From contig JAGTJL010000019.1 of the NCBI GenBank assembly GCA_020746875.1, positions 930,001 through 994,000 on the forward strand: a DNA stretch of 64,000 bases, given 5' to 3'. The position numbers were made by a program, and so were the translations under genes. This stretch comes from Rhexocercosporidium sp. MPI-PUGE-AT-0058 (Eukaryota; Ascomycota; Leotiomycetes; Helotiales). The notes under the pieces were generated by a model. The model ran no database searches, was not told where the DNA came from, and saw only the letters and a program-made list of their open reading frames with translations. This document shows positions 34,640-46,495 of this stretch, in pieces. Every line of letters begins with the position of its first letter. Position 1 is the stretch's first letter.

Positions 34640-36076
34640 CTAGGCCATGATATCTCCCCCATTTTGACTACCAAGCGACTTGTCAATTCTCTCCCTCGTC
34701 GTCTTGAACAGCCTAGGCATCGCTGTCTTCTCAAACTCCACGCCCTCAGCAATCATCTTCGCAATACCCTTCGCCGCAAGCCAGATAACCGGCATGCCAT
34801 GACCATTGAATCCGGCAAGAACGAACTGATCATTCTTCTCGGTCGCTCCCCAGGGCCACCACCACTTCTTACACTTTGCAGGACCCTTCCTTGGCAGTAC
34901 ACCAATATGAGGATTCGAATCGAAACTGTAGCCCATTACACCTGACCATATCTTATCGACTTTCGCACCAGTGTTCTCCCATCCGTGGAAGAATCGCTGC
35001 ATGTAAGTATTGAAGTGGTCTTTGCCAGGCTCAATCAACGTGCTGTCATCAACATTGTTGTACCACTCTTCTGGGACAGGCTTGAACTTCGAGCTCGCGC
35101 CACCGACTACAATACTTCCGTCGATCTTTGGCGTGAGGTAGGCGAGCGTACCATCGTCTTCGCGGATGATGTAAGAATTGGTGAGGAGAGGCGCTCGAGT
35201 GCCAGGGGGAACAGTGATATGAGAGCATATTCCCTTGCACGGAACGATTGCGTTCTTGTATTCGGGGAGAAGTCCAGCAACATGTGCGTTATTGGCATAC
35301 ACGACTTGCTTGGCATGAGTCATTCCCCGTGGAGTTGTAATGATGAAGCCGCCCTCCAGATCTGGTGATACTTTCGTGACTGGTGTGTTAGTCTGGATAT
35401 TAACCAGCTTTGCCTCAACAAGAATCTGGGCAAGTCGAAGGGTGAGCTTATATGGTGAGAGCGTCCCAGCCGTGTATGTCGCGCAAGCTTGAGCGCCTTT
35501 AATGCCAGAGATGTTTTCTGCGTCCTCGCTCCTCGAGAAAAAGACGTCGTCCATATACGCTAAATTGTGGGAAGACATGAGACCATACACCTCTCGGGCT
35601 TTTAAAGCCGCCATCTTGTTGATCCAGACATCCACCGTTCTCGTAAGGGTGAAATCGCAGTCAATCTTCTCCTTCTCGATCACTTGCTTAATCGCATTCA
35701 GATGCGCGATTTCAAATTCCGCAATCTCCAATCCAGCCTTGACCCCTGCGCGCTCGATGTACTTTGGTATGTGATCATACATATCTGGACGAAGGTGGCC
35801 TCCATTTCTACCTGTTGCTCCCGAGCATATCCCTCGTGCCTCTAAAATCGTCACGGTGAGATTGTTTTGACGCTCGCCCTTCTTCAAATGATATGCTGTA
35901 GCGATACCTGCATATCCTGCTCCAATGATAACAACATCGCTGGAAGGTGGCAAATTGGGCGTGGTCCGAGCATCGTGGAGTTCATGAAGATTCTCGAGCC
36001 AAAACGACGAAGTGGGATTCTCGACAGGAATATACTTCGCGGGAGGCGGAGGTAGATACTTTTCATGTGAAGGCAT
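34640..36076 (-). CDS. DAO-type FAD-dependent oxidoreductase, 478 aa
   Basis: Single exon from the ATG at 36076. The dinucleotide-binding motif VVIIGAGYAGIATAYHL lies near residues 48-64, followed by the FAD-ribityl block ILEARGICSGATGRNGGHL. The C-terminal part has VDKIWSGVMGYSFDSNPHIG and LAGFNGHGMPVIWLAAKGIA, typical of fungal glycine/D-amino-acid oxidase-like (DAO) proteins. These enzymes oxidise amines or amino acids and release H2O2; the exact substrate is unknown. No signal peptide or clear peroxisomal tripeptide is seen (the C-terminus is GGDIMA). Neighbours are an amino acid permease downstream and a Zn2Cys6 regulator upstream on the same strand. Confidence 0.9.
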   Translation of the reverse strand: MPSHEKYLPPPPAKYIPVENPTSSFWLENLHELHDARTTPNLPPSSDVVIIGAGYAGIATAYHLKKGERQNNLTVTILEARGICSGATGRNGGHLRPDMYDHIPKYIERAGVKAGLEIAEFEIAHLNAIKQVIEKEKIDCDFTLTRTVDVWINKMAALKAREVYGLMSSHNLAYMDDVFFSRSEDAENISGIKGAQACATYTAGTLSPYKLTLRLAQILVEAKLVNIQTNTPVTKVSPDLEGGFIITTPRGMTHAKQVVYANNAHVAGLLPEYKNAIVPCKGICSHITVPPGTRAPLLTNSYIIREDDGTLAYLTPKIDGSIVVGGASSKFKPVPEEWYNNVDDSTLIEPGKDHFNTYMQRFFHGWENTGAKVDKIWSGVMGYSFDSNPHIGVLPRKGPAKCKKWWWPWGATEKNDQFVLAGFNGHGMPVIWLAAKGIAKMIAEGVEFEKTAMPRLFKTTRERIDKSLGSQNGGDIMA

Positions 36077-37157
36077 GGCACCAAAAATGCTGGATTGGAA
36101 GGACCAAAGTTTGTGTTGTAAGTCGCCACAATTGGAAAGAACTGGTCGTATTATATGGAACAAAGCAAAGTGCTTGAAGAGAAATGCACTGCAACTTGAT
36201 AGACCATACGATTCATCGAAACGTGACAAGATTGAATCACTCAAGCGTAGTCAATAATTGTAGGTGACATGTCAGTTGCCGTTCTCGGGCCAGAGCTGGT
36301 GTTGCCACGCCGGAAAGCCGCAGCAGGCGAAGCCCCGAAACCATGCAGATCGGCATCGTTTTCCTAGGAATTATCTTGGTCGTTAATGCGAACGGATTTA
36401 CTCCGACCTGATTACCACCGCCTCACTTCTAGGATAAGTCCAGGCTCACCGGCAATTGCTATCGCCTGATGATGTTAGGTTCGTACAAGTACTTCGTATT
36501 CATTCTCTGGGACAATTGACTTTTGGGCCCCTCGAACTCCGAAGCGAGCTCCGCGGCGTCGTAACTGGGCAACGTACCCACACCGACATTTGGAGGGAGA
36601 AAGAATCGTTTGTTTGTGGAGCCGGATATGAGCTGATTCTGTTAGTCAGAAACCTGACGAGCTTATCTTTTATGGATCTACACTGTCCCGGTGTATTGTA
36701 CTGATCAGTTCCCCTGCTACTCCTGACAGAACTCCAGGGAATATTTGCAAAGTCTCGGAAGGCGCTCTGCTCAGATGATAGGACCTGGATGGGATGTTGC
36801 TTCAGTGTCTCTAGGCTCCTTAAGCAAAGGAGCATGATCGTTCCTGGATGCGCACGTAATGCCGGTGGTGGTCTCTGGAGGCGATGATGGATTCGCGGCA
36901 TGTATGCATGTGAAAGAGTGCCCAAGGCTGCCTACCCTCACAGATTAGTCGTTTGCTGGAGCACTACTTCCATGACGAATCTCTGTTAGGTCTGGATCGT
37001 AATGGAACAGGTCGCAATACTCCGAGATGTCCTCGCGGTCGTAAACATAATGCCATCTCGAGGCTCGGATTGTGAATCAAAGAGCGCCCTTTCGATCCCG
37101 TATAGATTTGATTCCTGATATCGTGATGGGAGGTTATGGTCATCCACCCTCCGAAAC
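36077..37157. other. Promoter region of the oxidoreductase gene
   Basis: About 1.1 kb between the regulator's stop and the oxidoreductase start. Frames here (for example minus 36500-36925) lack domain-like sequence. It probably contains control sites for the oxidoreductase; none identified with confidence. Confidence 0.45.
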
Positions 37158-39610
37158 TCAGCTGAGATAGTTCTGCTGGCTCAACTCCAGCCAATCTCCC
37201 TGTGTCCAATCGACGGTGTTTAGCCAGTCCAAGTCATCCATTGCGATGATAGCAGGATCGAAGTCACTAATTAAATTCATTTCATTATGTAACTCGGTAG
37301 ATTGCAGCGGTGGCTGCTGGAGTTGATTCTGCAGTATGTTCGGAGGGTGAGGAGGCTCGGAAAGTCGCTGACTTGGCAAAGGCGTTCGCTGTGCTCCTGT
37401 AAACGATGGGCGAGGAGCATCGATCGCCGTGTCGATAATTCGCTTGACGACTTTCTTGAATTTGCCACACAGCTGGACATTGTTATCAGTTGGGCGGATC
37501 CAGCTCAAGAAAGCGATAAACATTGTTAGTGTCTGAACGACTTCGGACCGCGACAGCTGGACAGGTATGGGAATGGGCATTGCTTCTGTTGTTGGCATTG
37601 GCGGTGCGAGATTGCTTGCTCTAAGAAGCTCGAGGCATAGAATTCCCGCACAAGGGATTCCATACGACAGAATCTGGTCGAAAAATCAGCGAGTAGAACT
37701 AACGATCATATACCTTTACTTACGATCCAATCAAACGAGAAATTGTAGACTCTCAATTGTTCACGGTCTGCCCACAGCGAGAGAACAACCGAGATCATCT
37801 CCTGTGCAATGTTGAAAAGATCTTGACCGTTCGAGAGCCCACGTGAAACAAGAAGGCGCTGCAAGAGAAATGCGCATTGCAGAACATCCAATTGGATTCG
37901 AGTGACCATATATATTTCGCTGGGTGCTCTCGCCAGAACACGAGAGCTCTGTGTCTGTTCAAGACTGCGGTATTGAAGATGTTCAGGATATGAGTCAACA
38001 GTTTGTTGGAGCTGCATAACCAAGGCACTAAAATTCCACAATCAATAAGATGCGGAAGGGAAGTCTACACAAACTCACTCAATTTGTGGCTTCGTGTATT
38101 GTATATTGGCGCTGAGAGACAAGCGTAGAATTTCTTCTCTGATCGGCGATAGAAGTGAGACAGCCCGAAGCCAAGTTACTGTATAGATATTTTTATCGGT
38201 ATTCCAGCCATTGGAATCGAGCCTTTGCACGGCAGCCGCTAGCCGTTCAGGGCCGTTGTAAATATCATCATCGGAAAGATCAAGAGGTTGAGGGATGTTG
38301 CAGTATCGTGAATCCATTATTGGTGGTCGACCAAGGAATAAGCTGTCGCACTTGTCCAAATGAAAGAATGAGGCAGCAAGAACGGCTCGATGTTGAGAAA
38401 GTGGCGTCACTTCACGAGTGAAGGGTTGTCGATGGAGTCCAGCTGTGATGATCGCACTACCTGTGGCTCCAAAATGCATTCTCAGACGATCACCTGTGCC
38501 TTTTAGCTACCAAGTATGGATACTAATTGCGGGCAGAAGTAACTCACTCTCATCACTAATTATCTGGCTATGCAACTTCGCAAAGTTCTTCATGAGTACC
38601 ACGAGAACATCGTTGATCTCGGAGTAATCTTCGCAAAGCTGCAAACATGCTTTTGCACCGACTCTCATTTTCTCGGCAGAAGTGTTTCGATTCCTGCCCT
38701 CCTGTTCGGGTAATTCAAAAATCAGGTCCCACTCTTGCTTGTGCTTGAAGCCCATCCCAGCCCAGGTGAACAAGATCCCAATCATCTCCCAGCGTAGTCT
38801 TGTACCACCAAACCAGTTGACCCAACTAGCATCATTGTCTGCGCCTTGACTAGGACGCGGAACGGAACTCTTGCTGTTCTCAATCAACTCATTCGCTAAA
38901 TCTAACACAGACTCTCGTGACCGATCGTTACCCAAACAATGGCCAAAGTCATTCCAGAGCTGGTTCAGACATCGCCTGATCATGATAGGCGAGATCCAAA
39001 CATCATGAAAGGATGAAATGTTCTCCATCAGGATTTCACACGTACGGAACGTTGGAAAATACATTAGGGTGGTAATAGCTAGCTCTCTCTGCGAATTGCT
39101 CATATCACAACCAGGACCTTTTGGACTGACGAATGTTGCTCTCAAGACGGAGTCCTCGGTAGGATCGCCAATGGCTGGCCCAAAACTAGCTTGATTCTCA
39201 GAGAAGACAGCGGAGTAACGGGTCGTTCCATAGGGGACACTCTCCTTCTGAAAAAGTGTGTTGCGCGTTGCATTGTCGTAACTTGCTCCGAACCGGGATG
39301 GGGAGGCCGTGCCTGAAGATGGGGTCCTCGAGGAGTTAGGGTTGACAGGATTCTGCTCGATCGGCGCAAGTATAGAGCTCAATGGATTCATTTGAGGGCT
39401 GCTTTGGCCGGTCAAACCTTGCAAAGACGGGGGCGACGAGTACAAATCGTGATTTTTGGTCATGGGTGCGGGGTGATAAATGCAATCTAATCGACGCATG
39501 ATACATCGTAAACATCTTGGATGTCCATGATCACATCGAACTTTGGTCTTTCGACATGGCTCGCAGGCCTGTGGTTGGCCATTTCGCCGGATTCTCGCTC
39601 CAGCAGGCAT
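37158..39610 (-). CDS. Zn2Cys6 transcription factor with fungal-specific domain, 767 aa, four exons
   Basis: Exons 38548-39610, 38079-38499, 37724-38027 and 37158-37673 join in phase. The zinc cluster has the spacing C-x2-C-x6-C-x6-C-x2-C-x6-C at residues 16-43 (CEPCRKTKVRC, CLRCIMRRLDC). After a Ser/Pro linker comes the middle homology (fungal_trans) region, with ATGSAIITAGLHR, the FFHLDKCDSLFLGRPP block and GPERLAAAVQRLDSNGW. The C-terminus is acidic with aromatics (MDDLDWLNTVDWTQGDWLEL), a likely activation segment. The ATG at 39610 is the first in frame; the frame is open to about 39727 without ATG. Target genes are unknown, but the oxidoreductase and permease lie directly downstream on the same strand. 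Confidence 0.9.
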
Positions 39611-42092
39611 TCCACGGTGTTCAGGACTGAGCACTAGGCCAAAGTTTCCGGAAGGGCGACTGGAAAAGAGAGACTTTGAGGCAATCCAGGGTAACAATGT
39701 TGGGGAAGATAGTTTGGACAGGTCCAAGGAACTAACGCCGACGATGTTAAATAACCAAATTGTTTTGTAGAAAAGTGACGGTATCGAGGCAGTAGATAGA
39801 ATAGAGTGGGAGGATCATCAGACTTAGCCACTGCTTAGCTCCGATAAGCCTAGCCCCATTCGGCCGAGGCGGGGGAACTTACTTGGCGGACAGCTTTGTT
39901 TATAAAGTGACCGAGTGGACATTCTCGGGGAATTCTCAGCTTTTTTTTTTTTTTTTTTAAAAAAAGAAAAAATAAAAAGAAACATGCTTATACTTGTGCC
40001 CAGGCGCCACTGTTATCTTCTCCCTCGCTGGGAAACATTTCTGAAATCGCTTGCCCTCAACCATTAATTATTAAGCGAGAAACCTAGGAGTTAAAGCTAC
40101 CTAAATACTGTAAAGTCGATCCCCTTTTCAGGATCGAGGCCGGACGGACTCACACAAGCTCTGCTTGACGAAACTTGCGCAATGTGGAAGGGATGTTTCG
40201 AGGTACCGGGAAAAGAGAGATGGATAAAAATGGTTGCGAAGGGGAAGATTGTTGCTTACGCAGTATGGCACACCGACGGTCAAAGGGATCTCAACTTGGT
40301 CTCCTGTGAAGACTTTCACAGTCTTCATGTCCTTGGATCACTTCTCAACATAGGCTTAGTTATATTCAACGTAATACTTTCACTATACTACCCCACCGTC
40401 AGAACTATAGAATGATATTCACTTACTAGATCTACGACTTGAAGAACTTCTGGCTATATGTAGTATGACTTTCTCGGACCGAATGCCATGTTACATCTAA
40501 GTCCGATTTTCAACATTTTCAGAGGCTGATCTCTTATAAGATCGAGATACTTTTCATACTCTGCGAAGAAATCCAGAATAGATATCTCTACCAGTAGCAA
40601 GACAAATGATTCTACTATAGTTGTAGTGATATGAGTTAACTTTAATATTAGTTCCATGCTTCGTCGCAATCTCCAGAAAAGATAATCGAGGTTCGGGAAG
40701 ATCTAGAGTTTCTACTTCCGGCGCATTAGCTTCTTCCTTTAAAACAACTTCTTCTTGGCCATCGAGCTGTTGAAGATGGGAGATGTCATGAGATTAGAAG
40801 ATTCCACAGAATCGCAAATAGGAAAAGAATCTCGATGGTTGCACATGCGGAAAGCGGACTCCAGAATAGTTTTCCTGATATCATGACAGGATGAACGGAT
40901 AATAATCTTCAATGATTTCCCTTGCCTTCGATTCGTTCAAGGATACCTTCGAAATATAAATACGAGAATAGCGACATGCCAACCTAAACATTCGAATGCA
41001 AATTTTACGCGCCTGTGTTCTGTATCGGATTGGGCTTGCATTCTTTAATACGGCGTAACCTCACCTCGTTACGATCTGCAGATCATTAGGTGGCAAAGCA
41101 CGGTATCCCAGACGATTTGCATTTGATTATGACACCTTTCTAGAACACGGTGTACTGTCGCGGAATCTAGGTGAGAAAGCAGGGATGATCGGCACGACAG
41201 ACCTCGCCGTCCTCGTGGCCTTCCGCAGCACAATGCAACCAGCCGCAATTCCTAAGGTGATACTAGTCGTGGTTTGATTAATGTAAACCAGAGTGATAAC
41301 AGTAGTGTCATTGGAAAGTTGCAAAGAGAAAGACGCCCCTGAAGCACACTGAAGATTATTCCTGGACAATGTATTTTGCTGAGATCCTTCAATTTCGAAC
41401 GAGAAATTCCTGGACGTGACCACTTAGTGCCAGCGTACGACATCAGTTCTGTGGATTTTACTGTATCAAATCCCGCCAGTGTTTGTCGACAACCTCATAC
41501 CGAACGAATTCCCTTGAGGTTGGCGAGGAGATGTCGTATGCTGTAATGGAACTATCAAACTGAATATGAAGCGGCATAAAAACTAACATATTTAAAGACC
41601 AAAAACTGTTGCTAATACTTTATAAATAAAATATATCAGTTCTTGAGGATAATCGAGACGTGGTACACCCAATAAATAGATAACTAGCTGATTTCATCCA
41701 AAATAGAGGGTGTGGAAATGGAATAATAAGTCATATTATTAATATCACAGGTGCCCGAAAAGTGAGGCTCTCGGTAAATGGTAATTGTAAATTGTATTCC
41801 TTCTTTTGCAAGGGAAAGATTTTCTATGGACATAAAACAACTGCAGACAATCCAGTTCGGCGGCTGTGAATCTCTGATTACAATCCGTAGCTTATGAGCC
41901 TCATTTTCTTCTGCTTGAAGCCTTCTTGCGGTCGTACTGTAGCTGTTCATCGAAGTAGATTAGTGCCCTCGAGGCCATGACACTCGTGATCCCGTGCCTC
42001 ATGACGAAAACGTAGGACCTGGTACGCCTGACCTGCCCGGCTCTTGGAGAGGAGAGTTCATCATTTCTAGAGCGCTTCTACACCAAGCTCAA
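39611..42092. other. 2.5-kb gene-poor, A/T-rich region
   Basis: The left end is the promoter of the Zn2Cys6 gene. From about 40.3 to 41.9 kb the sequence is A/T-rich and lacks convincing genes; it could be an old mutated repeat, but no terminal repeats or transposase frame are seen. A minus-strand ATG frame at 41684-41950 encodes 88 residues with a coding-like second half (GIQFTITIYREPHFSG) and may be an exon of a small gene. This is too weak to call. Confidence 0.4.
39941..39965. repeat. T18-A7 homopolymer pair
   Basis: A run of 18 T is followed directly by 7 A and further A-rich sequence. Likely a poly(dT:dA) nucleosome-depleted element upstream of the Zn2Cys6 gene, or slippage product. 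Confidence 0.7.
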
Positions 42093-43862
42093 TTACAGAG
42101 AGTACCTGAAAGTCAAGTCTTGCTTGTCTGTTATGTCCGCTCCAGGTTCGTACACCGTGACTGCCGAATCGTTTTCGAGCTCGTCTCTCCTCTTGTTTTC
42201 ACTCCATCCATGGTACCAATAGTAAGCCATGAGTAAGATGAGGAGCACCCAATCGACAACCGAGACAATCAAGCCAGCCGTGTACCGGGGCGCAGTCTCC
42301 GTTGTCCACAGCTGCGGGAAGGCGATGCAGCCGGAACAATAACCGATGAAGTATGCAGTGTTGACGACCGATCTCTTTGTATTGCCTCGGATATTGGACG
42401 CGTTTAGGCTCATGGTGAGGGAAAAGATACTCGAAATACAACTTCCGAGCCAGGCGCCGATGATAATGGGCCACCCGCGTAGGGGTAGCACTAACAGCAT
42501 GATGCAGCCGGTCAATGGTATCGAAACGAGGACAATGATGATGGCAGAGCGTTTCTGGGGCCAGATGAGGCATGCGCTGATGCCGATCCAGATGGCTACA
42601 ATTTGAACCGCTCCTGATGGAGATCCATGCAGTAGGGTATCGCCGGAGGTATAGCCTAGTTGTTTAATAATCAAGGACGCGAACTACAAGTTGTCAGCGG
42701 AATACTGATGTCTTTTAAAGGATTACTCACAGTGAGCACTGGAGCTGGGGCAGTAACGAGGATGCCGAACGCAAATGCAGAATAAGTCTTGAAATCGAAT
42801 GCAGCTTCTTTGAGTTGTTCCATCGAAAAGTTAGTCTTGTCACCACCGTCATGGTCTTCACTGAGGCGATGTCGAGCAGCGACTTTCTCTTCGGCAGTCA
42901 AAAACCATGCCGTCTCGGGTCCGTCAGGCATGATAAAGTAAAATGCCACGCCGCAGAGCGAGGTGAAGATGCCGCAGACAATGAACATGAGTCTCCAGGA
43001 GGCTAGTGATGATTTATTATGTTGCCCGATGCCGTACATGAGCAGGGAGCCGACGATTTGCGCGAGGGCATTGCAGGTAATCCAACAACTAGTTTTTAAA
43101 ATCTTGTCAGTTCGTTGTCTCTCTTGTCGTTGTATGTCCATCACGCACCCTATGCGTAGCGCATGCTCGCTTTTCTTGTACCAGATGCTGGTTATGGTGA
43201 TGAAAGCTGGACTGACTGCCCCCTCTGCCGCCCCCAAGAAAAATCGTACGGCAAGAAATCCGTGATACGTCTTCGGAGTGGCAAGACACATGCAGACCGC
43301 GCCCCAGATCACACTATCCTAAGTCAGAGATTGTATACAGAATTTAGCCCTGCCAACTCACATCGTGCAAGCCACAAACTTTGACAGCTTGAAGCGGCTC
43401 ATCAAATAGATGAATGGAAACTCAGACACAAGCTGACCAACATAAAAGATAGAAGAAGTCCATGCGAACTGGTTGCCCTTCAAGTCTAGATCGGTGATGA
43501 GGCCATACACAGACGCATAGCTCAGACTCTGCTTGTCTAGATCTAAGAGCTGGTTAGAAACGCTGGTCACCCTAACAGGGAAAGATTGTTCTTACACTGA
43601 AAGAAGAAAACGAAGCACATCTAGCCCGGCGCAAATGGTAAGCCTATGTCATTCCAAACGCAGCACCGGAAGGGAAAAGTACCATTGGCAAGACAACCAT
43701 ATCAGTCTTCCGGAGGACTCGTTTCTCAAGAGCCAAAATGGTAAGCTCATTAATCTCTGAATCCACGAGGCTTTCGGGGAGACCATTGGCTGAGGCGATC
43801 CCGGGCTGGGCTTTCTCGTCACTGGTATTCGAATTTACCATTTTCAAGCTCGAGACAGGCAT
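42093..43862 (-). CDS. Dal5-like MFS transporter (anion:cation symporter family), 499 aa, six exons
   Basis: Exons 43683-43862, 43596-43620, 43362-43542, 43149-43313, 42731-43088 and 42093-42683 join in phase. The second exon is only 25 nt yet restores the family motif MCFVFFFQYLDKQSLSYA. Other Dal5-family marks are VGQLVSEFPFIYLMSRF, VRFFLGAAEGAVSPAF, SIWYKKSEHALRIGCW and IMPDGPETAWFLTAEE. About 12 helices are visible. Family members import allantoate, ureidosuccinate, vitamins or dipeptides. The start at 43862 was chosen as the first ATG near the usual distance; 43841 is an alternative. It is divergent from the amidohydrolase gene, so it probably imports that enzyme's substrate or a related compound. 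Confidence 0.9.
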
Positions 43863-44556
43863 AAGATCAAAATGAAATCCAAGGAAATGTTGCAACCTGG
43901 CAGTATCAGCCTTTCTGTCCGCTTGTTTCGGGGCTATGGCGGCCATATATAAGGCATATGGATACATACATTTCCACGCATTTTGCCCAGTGACAGCTGA
44001 AGCCCGGCTTGGGCATTGGACCGGGTTGCGGGGAGGACCCAAGACGGCGAAGCTATTTACTCACTTTGATAACAGCTAACCCTAAGATGATAAGCAAGAG
44101 AGATGACCAGACTCGTACGCGGAGAATGCTGGCTATAATTGGCGATGATCCGAAGGAAGCACACATACCCTATCTCGATATAAAAGTATGAGTACCTATG
44201 ACTCGAGCCCGGGTATCTGTACCTAGGTACCCCGATATTGGACAACTGGGCACTGGGCACTGAGCAGGTTTGGGTCATGGGTGTGGGTGCAAGTGTCCCA
44301 CACATCTTCGAGGGCTGGCGGACGAGAGTGGGGTTGAGACTTTGCAGTACGGAGCAGACCCCTTTAATGGCCGTGTTGTAATAGCTCTTGACAGCACCAT
44401 TGCTGATCATTGATAATTAATCAGCAGTACGATAATCGAACGCGATCCCATTTCTTGAAAAGAAAGAGAAGTAGTGTCGGGGTTCCTCTAGGGACTTTCG
44501 TCGATTCCAAACTCCAACTCCCAATTTCCTTGCAAACTCTTCGCTTAGAGCACAGA
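43863..44556. promoter_or_regulatory. Divergent promoter with GATA-factor motifs
   Basis: Between the transporter and amidohydrolase starts, plus-strand HGATAR-type motifs occur at 44068-44073 (TGATAA), 44088-44093 (TGATAA), 44411-44416 (TGATAA) and 44430-44435 (CGATAA). The last two lie in or next to an inverted repeat with arms TGCTGAT and ATCAGCA (44401-44426). AreA-type GATA factors activate nitrogen-catabolism genes through paired sites of this kind; that they act here is inference. Confidence 0.5.
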
Positions 44557-45924
44557 ATGGTTTCTACAGCTTCATACCACGAAACGCTGAAGCCATGGAA
44601 ACCTCCAGCACGAAAGACTTTTCTTTTCACCAACGTCAACCTCGTGGATGTCGAGAATGGGGTTGTTCACGAGAACGCTACTATTAAATTATCCAGCGGG
44701 CGGATCGAGAATATCAAGCTTCATTCCCACGCCAATGGCAATGCCGACCCACAAAGCTTGTCCGACGTCGACATACATCTCGATTTTGAGGGTAAGTACC
44801 TGTGCCCAGGTCTGTTCGATTGCCACGTTCACATTATTGCCGTGCCAGGGGAGAAGGAATGGCAAGATACCAAGAGCCTGAACCCAACATCATCAGCCTA
44901 CAGACACGCATATGTCTGTCAGCAAATGCTCGATAGGGGCTTCACCACGGTGAGGGATTGTGGCGGGGCCTCGCTAGCTCTTAAGCAATCAATCGAAGAC
45001 GGCCTCATCCAAGGCCCCCGATTATTCATTGCAGGCAGCTTCTTGAGCCAGACAGGCGGCCATGGAGACACTCGGGGCTGCCACGACCACTCCAACATCG
45101 AATGCTGCGGCGGCGGCTCGTCCAATTTTCCGTCTTTCATTTGCGACGGCGTACCAGAGTGCTTGCGGGCAGCTCGAGAAAATATTCGAACTGGATCCGA
45201 CTTCATCAAGATCATGGGGGGAGGCGGTGTCTGCAGTCCGACCGACCGGATCGACAATGTTCAGTTCACCTCGGAAGAAATATGCGCTATTACAACGGTC
45301 GCCAAGAATAGCCAGACATATGTGACATCTCATGCGTATACTCCGCGATCAATCAAGCAAGCGCTGGAGAACGGAGTGTTGGGTATCGAGCACGGCAATT
45401 TGATCGATAGGGAAACGGCAGAATTGATGGTTCAAAAGGGTGCCTATCTCACCCCAACACTGGTGACTTACACTGCGATGGGCGACGAGAGTTTCGCTGG
45501 ATACATGCCAGCAGAATCCATGGAAAAGAACGCAGAAGTATACGTTGCCGGGTTGCAGGGTCTCAAGATTGCAGCGGATGCTGGGGTAAACATCTGCTAC
45601 GGCTCCGATCTTCTCGGACATCTCGGCGTGGCTCAACTCAACGAGTTCACTATTCGGAGTCAAGTGCTGCCTGCTCTGGCAATCTTGCAGAGTGCCACTA
45701 TCACACCTGCCAAGATGATGGGTCAGGATAAGTTTCTGGGTCAGGTCAAGCGAGGCTTCGCTGCGGATTTGCTTGTCTTGAACGCCAACCCTTTGGAAGA
45801 TATCACAGTTTTGGCAAGGCCGGAAGAACATCTCTTGACTGTGATAAAAGACGGGAGAATATGTATGAGTAGATGGAGGTCTCTTGATCAGGATGTTCAA
45901 AGGCAGCGGCAGTACATAGAATGA
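44557..45924 (+). CDS. Amidohydrolase (metal-dependent, M38/imidazolonepropionase-like), 455 aa
   Basis: Single exon from the ATG at 44557. After a small beta-sandwich start (TFLFTNVNLVDVENG) comes the metal motif GLFDCHVHI (His90, His92). It is followed by TTVRDCGG, FIKIMGGGGV, the later ligands in TSHAYTP and GIEHGN, and the catalytic Asp in CYGSDLL. The end (GFAADLLVLNANPLEDI) is typical for the family. Such enzymes hydrolyse amide or cyclic-imide bonds in small nitrogen compounds or peptides. The substrate is unknown, but the divergent Dal5-like transporter and GATA motifs support a role in nitrogen-source use. Two regions contain extra Cys/Gly (GCHDHSNIECCGGG), seen in fungal members. 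Confidence 0.9.
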   Translation: MVSTASYHETLKPWKPPARKTFLFTNVNLVDVENGVVHENATIKLSSGRIENIKLHSHANGNADPQSLSDVDIHLDFEGKYLCPGLFDCHVHIIAVPGEKEWQDTKSLNPTSSAYRHAYVCQQMLDRGFTTVRDCGGASLALKQSIEDGLIQGPRLFIAGSFLSQTGGHGDTRGCHDHSNIECCGGGSSNFPSFICDGVPECLRAARENIRTGSDFIKIMGGGGVCSPTDRIDNVQFTSEEICAITTVAKNSQTYVTSHAYTPRSIKQALENGVLGIEHGNLIDRETAELMVQKGAYLTPTLVTYTAMGDESFAGYMPAESMEKNAEVYVAGLQGLKIAADAGVNICYGSDLLGHLGVAQLNEFTIRSQVLPALAILQSATITPAKMMGQDKFLGQVKRGFAADLLVLNANPLEDITVLARPEEHLLTVIKDGRICMSRWRSLDQDVQRQRQYIE

Positions 45925-46495
45925 AGTGTTTTTGGTACTCTGGGGTTGACTTTGATCTCTGCCTGAGTTTGTATTTCCGTGTATCGAGTAGCTAGAAATA
46001 GAAGTGCATTTTTATTTTTATTCTTTTTACCAATGCCTCAGACGAAGCTTCTACTACTTCTCGGCCACAATCGATCGAATGATTTACAGAGACCTAAGGA
46101 TGAGATAGTTCCAAGGTTTGAGTTCAGTTGTCAGGAGATCGCTCCATCTAGCGAGCTGTTATCAGTAAAAATGGATCGACCAGGAAGTCGAAATGCCAAA
46201 TTCGGCAAACTTTGATTTCGAAGTTAGCTGTATGAACCGAAGCCGGAAGTAGCTCACATCAAGGGCGGACGAGCAAATGTGGCTCACCATTATTGCTTGT
46301 AATCAGCATGCGTACGTTGCAACGAAACAATACACTTAAGAATTTTTTCAGTGGACGATGCTCAACTACAATTCAGTAGCGTTTTCAGGTCACCCTAGCT
46401 CCACCTTCTCGTGGGTGAAAAAAGAAGATTGTCAATGAAATGAAAGAGTAATACAGTCGCCAATCGCTTTTATGTTGAAGGCTGAAGATTTTAGC
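45925..46495. other. Convergent intergenic region, nothing recognised
   Basis: Lies between the 3' ends of the amidohydrolase (plus) and the second Zn2Cys6 gene (minus). No gene or repeat seen. Confidence 0.5.

Noticed and set aside
36077..36244. N-terminal extension of the FAD oxidoreductase
   Set aside because: The frame is open but begins at TTG; the first ATG (36076) gives the normal family N-terminus.
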